Of a stretch of 64,000 bases of DNA, positions 48,881 to 60,900 are shown one piece after another. The notes beneath the pieces were generated by a model. That model had not been told where the DNA came from. It saw nothing but the letters and a program-made list of their open reading frames with translations, and did no database searches. Each line of letters opens with the position of its first letter. The stretch's first letter is position 1. The DNA is from Nematostella vectensis (Eukaryota; Cnidaria; Anthozoa; Actiniaria; Edwardsiidae): NCBI RefSeq assembly GCF_932526225.1, contig NC_064040.1, forward strand, positions 4,647,681-4,711,680, in the 5' to 3' direction. The position numbers and the translations under genes are program-made.

Positions 48881-48902
48881 GCCATGACACCCACCTTGTG
48901 GA

Positions 48903-51900
48903 TCAGCACCCATAAAGCTCTAGACGGAGCGCTACGTTGTTGTTCCATGTTCTAGGATGAATTCTCAGCCATCGTGTCTTGAGATTAGGCTTGAATTCAT
49001 TACGCTTTACGGTGGTGCCGTCGTTATTACCCATAAATATCTATTGATATGGAATGCATTAGACAGATTTTCCACATTATGTCATTCTAGTAGAATACCA
49101 AGTGTGAGAAAGCACTTCCATCGGCTGATAATAACATCAAACAATTGATTCGTGAATACTTTATCTAAGAAGTACGTGCTGGCTTATTTGCAGAGAAATT
49201 AAGCCCAGCTTAGAGAACCGTGGACACTTTTGTTGTTTTTTCGTTTATTTTTTTTTTATTGTTAAATTGTTATTATTGATGGATAAACTGTGTGATTAAA
49301 TCTCGAACTAACCATCTAAGAAAAACGTTTACACTTCGTTAAACAAATTCAACAGAAAATATCGCAACAGTTTTCCCAAACCAGTCGATGGAAATGGATA
49401 CTGTCTCACAATTGGTAATTTGCTTGGATGACAAAATGGCGGCTGACAGAGATTAACGCACCTTATCACGGTCGCCATTCTGATGCACAAACCAAGTCTC
49501 CCCGTCAAGCGAAGTCGACACTCTGTATGTCTTCACCCACTCGTCATGATTACCGTGACCCAGGCCCTGCGTCGCCACGCTAGTCACGGTCTTCACTGAC
49601 CCGAGGTCTATCTGTAGCCAGGGGTCTGGGTCGAATCTCTTGGCGTTCCAGCCCGCTGGCCAGGACTCTAGGTTAATGCGGGCTCGGTGCGCTCCGTAGC
49701 GCTTGAAGTTGTTATTCCAAGCAGAAGACGCAGTCATTTGAGCATCTTCTATGATACCTTCCTCTATTCCTAATGGATCTTCACACTTATCTAAAAATAT
49801 CAAGAGCAAATAACCTTTTGGGAAAAGAACAAAAAATAAAACTCGTATGTACGGAAAAAAATATGGCGTGACAATGTAGTGGCACGCCGTTACATATTTT
49901 CAACTTGTCAGCCGTGACGCTTCTACATACGTAACCTTTTTGTCATTGTGGCGTGATTGTATTACGTGACGCACCTTTACATATTGTTCCCTTATCCGTC
50001 GTCACGGTGTACATGTGGACTGGGCACGAACATGTGTGACCTCCGGGCCGAAGAAGACATAGCCCCATACAGCCGCCATTGTTTACTTCACACGGATACT
50101 TGGCGGACGCTGAAACAGGAAATAATATCAAATTTGTGAAAATAAAATAAAGAGTTCAACAGTTTTTCATAATAATGGGTTACCTTTTTTAGGACATGGT
50201 TGGACCGCTTTCACGTCGAAGATCTTCCCACTTTGTCCGACGTACGTCTTGAGAGGCACTCCGGGATCCTTGGAGTCCATCCCAATCCGTTGTACCTTGT
50301 TGTTCATCCAGTCGGTCCAGAAGAGCGTGCGGTTGAAACTGGCAATGCCGTATGGGTAGGCTATAGGGTAAATTACCTAAACGCATACAATTGGTCAGTA
50401 GTGTCCACAATTAGCTTTTTTAGCTAAACACTTTTGACACTTAAATAAAGTGTATGTATATGTATGTATGTATGTAGTAGTGCAGGAACGATGACGGTTA
50501 GGACAACGGACGGGAACATCTGCGTTTGCGCTGGACGCTCAATCTCAAAGTGGTTGAGAAGAAATTACCGAAATATGCACAGCAAAAAGATGGAATTTAA
50601 TTAAGAACCTTATTTCTACGTAGCTAACATAGTATCGGATTTCAAAATGTAAATTCACGTCGTAGTTTGGTGGACACAGCTGAAATTCAAGATTTGTATT
50701 TTCCGAGCTGCTATTGATTTCTCGCTCCAGTCGAACCGCCATCGTCCCCGTTGCCGTCGTCGTTGCTCAAGGTTACGAGCTACTATTGATTTCTTGTTCC
50801 AATCGATCCATCGTCCCCGTTGCCGTCCGTCGTTGCTCAAGGTTACGAGCTACTATTGATTTAAAGTTCGTCGTTTCTCAAGGTCACTAATATCGACAAC
50901 GTCAGGATGCGCTTACCTTCCTAACGTTAAGAGCTCCCAAGTCCACACATCTTATAGACCACGTGCCAGCGTCCGTAAAGCAAAGCTCATTGGTGGCCCG
51001 GACAAGCGTCAATCCGTTAGGAAGGCCAAGGTCACTGTACACGAGCACACGGCGATTTGAGCCGTCCATGTTCGCCACCTCGATCCGCGGGCGACGCCTA
51101 GTCCAGTCCGCCCAGTACAATTTTCTGAAGTATTAAATGGTGCTAGTTAGTTTACATCCTCGGTGACCCAGGGCGTCGCGGAGATCGAGGACACAGGAAG
51201 CACGCGAGAAAGAATGAGGAGACGTCTTGTTCCCCTATTTCTTTCTTCTTCGCACGTACGTTCGCTTCCGGTCACATGGTCGCCCTGTGTCCCCGAGGAA
51301 GGTTAGTTCAATATACTGTATCCGTGCATGTTCTATTATCGTATTGCAGTTCTTGTTCTTATTTGAAACCCCATGAAACAAAATTCCCTTGAAAACATTC
51401 GCTTTCAGAGATACGTCACAAACTCAAGATTGCACAGTGTTGCGTGACACAATAAGTTCGTGACAAGTCAAGTGTTGTGTGACACCCACCCGTTAGGAGG
51501 GTCCACGAGGATGGCCCTTGGGTCGTCAAGAGCATTCGAGATAAGGACCCTACGGTTTGAGCCATTCATTCCAGCCACCTCGATGACGTCAAGACCAGTG
51601 TCGGTCCAGTAGATGTTACGTCCCATCCAGTCGACAGCGATTCCTATGACGTCATGAAAAAAAGCCAATCAAATCCATGCTAGAGGGACTATTTTTATAT
51701 GTTATGTAATCCTGAGTCCTAAGGCTGGACTACAGATGAAGCCGATCAGCTCTTTCCCACCTTGTATTCTTCTTACCCTATTCGAAGGGACAGTGCTGAA
51801 TAACGTATGCGCATGCGCGTGCTCTGGCGAAAACAAGCACAATCGTAGTGTTGAAACATTCGAGAAAAGTTACGAAAGGCTGACTTCAGTCGCTGATTTG

Positions 51901-54900
51901 ACTAACTGTACAGCATTAAAACCATACTGTACAAAAGATGACAGATTTGTGTGATAATGAGGGAGTCATAAAGAAAATTATAGCCTTAGGTTTGGTCTAG
52001 TTTTCTTAGCATTCGCCAAAATGTGACAGTTCGCTGGTAAAAAGCCGCCATTTCAAAACTGGAACTAGTCTTGCGTTTTTCAGCACTGGCATTCGAAGGC
52101 GGGATAACAATAGACAAGCGCTCTGCTAACTAACTGGTCCACTAATCTTTCCCAAACAATGGCCGCTGACTTGCTACCAAAAATAACCCCTTACCCGCTA
52201 ACATAACCCAAATAATAACCGCTGACCTACTGACCCTCTGGGCTCTTGACCTGTTTTCTGGGTATAACATAACCCAAATAATAACCGCTAACCTACTGAC
52301 CCTCTGGGCTCTTGACCTGTTTTCTGGGTATAACATAACCCAAATAATAACCGCTGACCTACTGACCCTCTGGGCTCTTGACCTGTTTCCTGGGTATAAC
52401 ATAACCCAAATAATAACCGCTGACCTACTGACCCTCTGGGCTCTTGACCTGTTTCCTGGGTATGACCACCTCCTGCTTGGTCCCGTCATACTTTGCGCGC
52501 ATGATGCACCCCTCCATGATCTCGGTCCAGTAGATGTACTCCTCGACGCAGTCGTAGTCCACACCCACGTTCACATGACCCCGGCTCTGGTACAGCAGAC
52601 CGATAGCACTGGGCCGAGGGGGTAAGGACATGCGCTGTACGCTGTTACCTTTGGTGAATATCAGGGACGCGTCACCATCTGGAGACGAAAAAATGTCATG
52701 GTGACGAAACAATAATCGTCATGTTGTTGTTATGGTGACGGAATAATCATCGCCATGTTACTTGCAACAATCCCTTAGTCTGACTGGCTGACTCAGATCG
52801 CGTGACTTTGAGCATGTTACTCTGACTACGAGATTTATCACATGACTTTGTTGGTCACAAGACTGACCACGTGACTTAAAACCGTCCTAAATCTGGCCAC
52901 ATGTTTAATCGCATTAATTTATTGATCACAAGACCCTGATGTGATTCTGATCACGTGAATGGTCGCATGGCTTTGATCATGTGACTGACGTGAATCTAAC
53001 GACGATACTTACACCACTGGCATCGTTTTCCCGAGAAGCCTTTCGGGCATTCGCATCCGTTGTTCTCAACGCAGGACCCTCCGTTCATGCAGCGAATGCA
53101 AAGCTCTGTACAACAACAAACATTACGATAGCGAGTTTATGCAGCGAATGCAAAGCTCTGTACATAAAACAGAACAACAATTGCATCAATATTAACAACA
53201 ATTTAACGTATTTCAAGGATAAGCTGCTAAACATGCTTGTTTATAATTCTGTGCGGAAGGAATGACAAACGTAATAACAGACAGACGATAAGTGGGACGG
53301 ACAAAAAGTTACTAATGACTTACTCTCGCATTTTCCGTTGACCTTTTTGTAGCCGGGGTTACAGATGCACAAGTAGGAGCCAAAGTTGTTGACGCACTTT
53401 GCATTCTGGGGGCAGGGGCCTTTCAGGCACTCGTCTTGGTCTGCGCGAAAAATCATAGCATAGCATGAACACCAGCCTGGTCCCAGGCGCTTTTACCGGG
53501 TTACCTGTGCTCGGAGATTAACCGTGAGGCAGCTTGGGGCATGGGACGGGATTTTCCTGTGACGTCACATTTCTTGACAACCACAGGAAGACCGATGAGA
53601 GACCTGGATGAAAAACGCCTGGGACTACGCTGCAGAAGTGTATGATTTATTTATTTGTGTACGTACCAGTGCAGATGATTCCGTCGCCCTCGAATCCCTC
53701 CTTGCACCGGCACGTTCGCTCAGTCTCGCCATCGCTATTGTTCTTAGCGACACACTCGCCATTGAAGTCACATACCTTGCCTTCACATGTACCGTCACCT
53801 AGGCAACCGACAGGGATTAGTATCCATGGTAACATCACGTAGTGTTAAACATATTTGCAGCTTTCTTGAAAATAGTGAACGATAGCTCTTCATGGGCAGT
53901 TTCGCCCATCCTGTAAGTTGCAGTATTATATAACAGTCTGAGGAATCGTAGTGAATGCTGCCTTGTATCAAAGTTTAAAAAATAGCGGGTCGAACCGAGC
54001 CCGTGACAGGATTCGAAAATTTTGCGGCCACGACGCCCTGTAGTAACAACACCGCGGCGGTTGTAAACTTAAGTAAAATAAAACAAGCTACACAACGGCA
54101 AGCATATGACGTACATTTTGGTTCACCCCCCAAAAATTGACAATATTCAGACTTACTTTTACAGTCGACACCATTTCCGACGTAGCCAATGACGCAACGA
54201 CATACGAACGATCCGAGCTGATTCACGCACTCGGCCTTCCGATGGCAGTTCGCGTGCCCGAGAGCACACTCGTCGATATCTGCAAAAATATTAAATTCAT
54301 AAGAAAAAGAAACATTTGACAAAAGAGAGCTAGTGGAAACTTGACTTGGTCGGGATCGAGAAAAGAAGTATCTCCAATCATCTGTCATTCCAATTATTGG
54401 AGAACATTTGCTGCTTTTGTATTGTTCAGCACCTGGCGGACCGGTGGCGTGATCGGAAAAAAAATGAGATGGCCAATAAAACGCTTTTCGAATGACGAAG
54501 CCAGAATGCGATTGAGCCGATGGAAATCGACGGCGAGAGTTCGCAGAATATTAAGAACAATGTGACATCACCTCTACAGAACAAGCCATTGCCGCTGAAT
54601 CCGTCATTGCAGGCGCAGGTCCTATTCTCGCCAGAAGGCGAGGCTGCTATGCACTTGGCGTTAGGATCACACTTGACGCCCTCGCACGTGCCGTCCGCTA
54701 CAAAGAAAAAATATACGAAAATAACCATGAGTTAGTGAGATCGTGATTGTAGAGATGATGGGTGATTGATAATTATGATGATGAAGATGACGACGATGTT
54801 GATGATAAGGACGATGTTGACGACGAGAATAATGATGACGACGATGTTGATGATAACGACGACGACGATGTTGACGACACAATAATTATGACGACGTCTT

Positions 54901-57900
54901 CGACAGTGGGTTATTTTAAAGAAACGAATAAACCACAGGTCCTTGGATACTGTAGTCAATAGAAGCCGCGTTTCCTTTTGGCCGCAAAAGATATTCTCTA
55001 GTCTGTATTCAAGAACTTTTGTTTAATAAAACTCATTTGAACAACAAATAGGCGGCGTCCGCACCTACTCCATACTACGGGCCTAAGAAAGATCATGTCA
55101 TTCCACCTGGTAGTACAGACACATACTTGTGCACGTGAATCCGCCTCCGTCATATCCCAGCAAGCACTTGCACGAGAATGCCCCCTCGCTGTTGGTACAG
55201 ATCGCCTTGTCGCTACAGTTATGCTCGCCGTTCAAACATTCGTCGATATCTAACACACACCAGAGACAAACAAAAACAAAAGTAAAAAAAAACAAGACAA
55301 AATATTACATGTGAAAACATAGACGAAAGAATCGGTGCTTCAGTGTCAACTCAAACAAATGACAAAAAGTCGAGATCCAACGATAAGACAACAGTTGTTG
55401 CATTTGCGGTAAAATAGAGATCAACAAAGCCAGTCAATTTTTGCTGTTTGTAATGAACCGTTTTCGTGATGTTGCGCGCGCATCCAAAATGCCACAGACT
55501 GGCGGGCCACAGCTGATCCAAAACGCAGACAAGGGGAAATTTGACTCCAAAATCCCACGAAAAAAGCATTGGCAGCGTTTTCTATAGCATCATCTTTAAA
55601 GTCCACTTCGTGCGCCATTTTAGATCAGCTGTGGTCCGCTATTCTGTGGCATTTTGGATGCGCACGCAACATCATGAAAACGGTCTGTTATTGGTTACCT
55701 GATGAAGCGCGCACCGCGATTATGGGAAACTGGCGCGAAATCCGAGGTCACGAAAATCAACAAGGCGATAATTGGATACCCCCTCTAAAGTCCAACTGCA
55801 AGCAGCGCATGAGTGATACAACTTACCTGTACATTTCCTTCCGTCGCCAAGGTAACCAGGGTTACAGACACACCTGGTGCCAAACGCGGTATTTCTGTGG
55901 CAAGAGGCGTCAGGGTGACAGGTGGCTCCTGCGCATGTGCCGTCCGCTGTCACGTGACGCAAAACGCATGAGAAAACAGATAACGTGAAAGAGAATTCAC
56001 ACAATAATTATACGTTAAAACGAGGGTTTCTTTACATGATCCCGGACTTCTCATAACCTCTTGTAAATGTTTAAATGAACCTGCCTCTATACCGGGTAAA
56101 TTTTCATCCCGGGGTAACCCGGTTCTCCTGCCACGTTCGCCAATTTCCTCATGTAAACAAACGTTCCTAGCCAACCCGGGTTTTATTTTTCCTGTTCACG
56201 AGCAGCCAAAAGCTAACCCAGGTTGAGAGCATTGCGGGAGAAATGCGGGTCGACTCGGCTCATGAAAAGTAAATCAAAGTTTGACCCGAGTTAGGCCGCT
56301 AGCCCGGATTGGCGCTCATCCCATGATCATGTAAAGATCTTACGAGGTTCATTATGTATGCAGCACCTTTTACGAGCCACAATACAATCACGGAGTGTGC
56401 TTGGTTTAAACGTTCGTATACCGATAGCGGTACGAATATGACCCAAGCGTATTCGTACAGTCGATGTACACACCTTCACAAATCTGCCCGTCACCAGCGA
56501 AGCCAAGGCGACATCGACACGAGTACGACCCGGGAGTGTTTGTGCAGTCGGCATCCTTGTGACATGGGTTCGACAGTGACTGGCACTCATCGATGTCTAA
56601 AATGGATGATAACAAAACTATTTCTTCTTTCTGAGCTTATCCAGCACCGTACTGGATATTTAAAACAGAAACTGTTAAAAATCAAACTGGCGAAATTATA
56701 CTACCAGTATAAACAAACCTAACAGTGTACAAACAATAAATAGAGAAACATCAGCAAGACTTCTCTTACCGAGACAAGCTCTTCCCGCATCCTGTACCCA
56801 GCCTGCATTGCACACGCACTCGCGTCTGCCGTCAGCGTGCTGTACGCATTGCGCATGCGCATCACAGGCAACGCCACCGCATGTGTTATCCACTGGAATT
56901 AATACAGAACTTTAGTATGATGACAGAGGAAGGAGTAAAATAATACTGTGAGAATAATCAATAATAGACTTTTAGTAAAAGGTGAATGCAAGTTGTACAG
57001 TGAAAACAAAACTAGGAGCAACTTGACATCCCGAATCATTACTACTAAACCCGAGTCTACAGCGACACTCGTACGAGCTCGCACTATCACACTCACCTTG
57101 ACATTCCGAGCCATTCTTGCTAAACCCGAGTCTACAACGACACTCGTACGAACCAGCACTATTAATACAGTCCGCGTTTGCAGGACAGCTGACAGATTCA
57201 CATTCATTGATATCTGGAATTAAATACGAGACAACAATAAAAAACTAAGCAGCCCGGGGTGCTACACAACTTATGCAAATAGCACGTTGTTTTTATCTTG
57301 CGTGCAACATTTCTCAAACAGAGTTAATAATTGTAGATACATATAGGTTTACGGGCCTATTTTTCTGTTGCCTCCACGCAATGAAAGAGGTGGTAACCTT
57401 GAAACATTTGTGAAACACCATATTTCTGCATTTTTATTAAGGAGTCTGTCAGCAGTCATCATCGGCTGATCTGGGGAAGCTATTACAATATTTTCGATCG
57501 AAATTGGTCAATGACGTTATGTAACTTTTTTGGATGGTTATTTCGAAATTTCTTCAAATGATTTTGTTTTAAAAATTTTAATGAAAGGAAAGGTGTGCCA
57601 GGCAAGGCCTCTTTAAGAATTACTCTAGAATTACTTATTAATATAACAGAGCCATAGGTTTGGAGTTCATCAAGACTCACCAAAACATGTCAATCCGTTT
57701 CCTTCCCAACCAATTTTACATTGACATTGAGGAAGCCCGTCCGGCGCTAGTCCACATTTGGCATTGACGTCACAGGTTGTGCCGCCGCAAGAACCATCAG
57801 CTATGGAAACACAAATAGACCAAGACATGCTAAATAAGGCGAGACAGAAACACACGAGCTTTCCACGTTACTAATCAGACTTTGTTTTGTAACTTACACG

Positions 57901-60900
57901 TGCACACGAATCCATCGCCCACAAATCCTACTTGGCACGCGCACTGGAATGAGCCCACGGTGTTACGACAGTCCGCGTTTGGATCGCAGCGATTTCTCCT
58001 CGGTTCACACTCATCAATGTCTACGATAGAAAATGGTTATTAATAAAATGCAAGGGTTCTTAGCCTTATTTATAAGCTGTTATTTATTCAAAAGTGGTGT
58101 CCGTTCGAGTGTGAAATCTTGGACACCACGCATTCGTAATCGTATTTTAGGCGTATTAACCCCACCACCACCATGCACCACCAGCCCCCCTCCCTCTCCT
58201 CCTTAGTTATCAAGTTGAAGACCTTTGCCAAAATTCAAATTGTCGGCTCTAAATCAAAGAATTTCTATCTTTTTTCATAGTGTAAAAATACGCCAAAAAA
58301 GTGATCTTTTTCTCACCTGTACAGTTGAATCCATCTCCTTGGAAACCACTCTTACAAACACACCCTAATATGGTATCGCACCTGGCATCGAGACTACACG
58401 TGCCACCATTACAAGATCCATCACCTGAAACAAAGTGAACGCGACAATCATCAACACAATGTACGAAACGATGATGGAAACAACAACGACAAAACAATGA
58501 ACAACAATCATACAATAAAAGAAACAATCAACAAATCATACAATGAACGAAACGATGAACGAAACAGCAACAAAAAAACAATGAACAAAACAGTGAATCA
58601 TACAATGGATTGCACAATAAAAACACAATGGACAAAACAATGTGCAAACAAACAACATAATGAACAAAAGAGTAAACAACACAAACAATGAATACAACGA
58701 ACGAAACAATGAACAAAAAACATAATGAAGACAAGAATTAACAGCCAATGAGCAGCACAAAAAACAATATAATTGACAAAAGAATAAACGAAAAAATAAC
58801 AAAGTAATGACCAGGACGAGACAATAGAAACATGTTTCTTCTCTGTACTTACTGATGCAGTTGCCCTCCTTCTTGGTGAAACCCCTGCGGCACACGCACT
58901 CGTAACCACCGAGAGTATTCCTACACAATGAGTTGGAGCCACACGTCCTTAGGAGGGGAATACATTCATCCATGTCTGAAATACAGATTTATATAGCGCT
59001 TATATAATGACCTTGTTATAAGCACTAAATTTAAAATACTAATACGTATATTAAAAATGCCATATTGGGGCTAAGTTTAGCTTCTGGTAAGTCAACATAC
59101 ATTCAACTCGATATAGCATATCGTCCATATGTCCAGAGTTACCATGCTTACCATAACAATCCACGCCGTTGCCCCGGAAACCGACGCGGCATTGACACCG
59201 CTTCCGCCCCGTATCGTCATCAGTCACGCATTCACCGAACTGGTGACAAACCTCACCTCCACACGAGGAGACTGGGACAGAGCGACATGTCAGTCAAAAC
59301 AAGCTGGCATTAGAGTCATGAAGCGTGCGTAAACTGCCGCTGACTTACTAGGAGTGCATGTTCGGCCGTCACCTCCGTAACCAGGCCTGCATGTACAGCT
59401 ATATGAGCCCTCGGTGTTTGTGCAAACTGCTTTTAGCGGATCACACTCGTGGTTCTGCTCGCACTCGTTTATATCTGACAGAATAATGATAATGATAATA
59501 GATAATTATGATGATGATAATAAATAAAGATGATGATGATGATATTTTAGTAAGCCAATACATCTTTCTCGCGTTGAAATAAATATCACAATGAAATGTT
59601 CGTAGCCAATATGTAAGTCTGACAATTGAAACTTGGGTAGGGTGGGGTTAGGGCTGATATCTACCTTTACAGTCCTCGCCGTTTCCTTGGTAACCCCGTT
59701 CGCACACGCACTGCTTCTGTCCTTGGTACGTGAAACACTCCGCGTGCGTGTGACACACTTTACCTCCGCACGCGACAGACGACGGCACTGAAAATGGTCA
59801 CGTAACAACAAGGCTTCTTTAAATCCTAAGAATACACGCATACGCTGTACGATGGCAATGTGTGACTGCCAGAGTTATCCTTTAAGATATGAGTCAGGTC
59901 AACTTGGTTAGAAATATATAAATTGACAATATACTGATTGGTATTAAACGTGCTATTAGATGCTTTTAGAGAAAGACTTGTGTCTCTACGAATTAACATG
60001 GTTATAACGTTAAATAAAAAAGCAAAATTAATAAATGACTTCTCTTTTTCAATCGATCGATAGAGATCTGCGCAAATCACCAAACTTCAATAAATGGTGT
60101 CTATCAATGTCAGCGGTTGCTACCTTTAGTGCAGATACTGCCGTCTCCGGTGTATCCCGACTTGCATGCGCATCGATATGAGCCCACGGTGTCGATACAG
60201 TCAGCGTTAGGATCACATCGATCCAGCCTCGCGCACTCCTTCACGTCTGCAACAAAACACTCATCATCTTGAGAAGAAAGCATTTGGTTATAGTGTAAGC
60301 CACAGTTAAACGCTCAGTTCAAGGAACTTAAAAAAAAACACGTTTCTGAACGACGAACCGGAAGCCCAATGAGAATACGTATCTGTTCTATCACACATCC
60401 TAACCTAAGGAACCTGCTGGCGGCGCAATAGGGATGATCACAAAAATCCTCTACTTCCGGTTGCTATCCGTTGTCTAGACACATGTTTACGTGAGGTCCC
60501 TAATATCTTAAAAACACGTATGGGGCCTCTTCTTTTTCTAGCCCGACATCTCCTACCCAAGCGCAGAGGGAGTTCTACTAACCGTAACACCGCTGGCCGT
60601 CGCCTTGGTAACCGTCATTACAAACGCATTTTGATTGGACGCATCTGGCGTTATCTCCGCACTTCACGCCTGCGCATGGGTCAACCTCTGGAAAACAGCA
60701 GTAGGTTTGAGTATGTGGTTAAATCGAGAAACAACCTCTAGAAAACAACAGTAGGTTTGAGTATAAGGTTGAATCGAGGGTCAACCCTTAGAAAACAACA
60801 GTAAGTTTTAGTGTATTTACTCGAGTAACGGCCTCCCCCGAATAAGCGCCCCTAGGCCCCAGGAACTGATGATCGCGTGACACAGTGCTTCGCGTGACAG

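Larger units (their letters stand above)
38140..50900. repeat. Segmental duplication, copy B
   Basis: Matches copy A in order and orientation: HHAT 38558-42691, TPR relics 44680-46590, gene-poor DNA 46600-48320, discoidin-gene 3' exons 48903-50376. The right limit at about 50900 falls about 17 bp short of the YWTD exon ending at 50917. Because the full discoidin gene continues beyond this copy, copy B probably marks the original locus of that gene. Confidence 0.9.

Noticed and set aside
54732-54962. Asp-rich and Ile/Val-rich frames
   Set aside because: Translation of a GAT/GAC microsatellite within an intron.
58528-58850. Long hydrophobic Val/Phe/Cys-rich minus-strand frames resembling membrane proteins
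   Set aside because: Read-through of EGF exon 58853-58975 into a degenerate ACAATGAAC intronic repeat.
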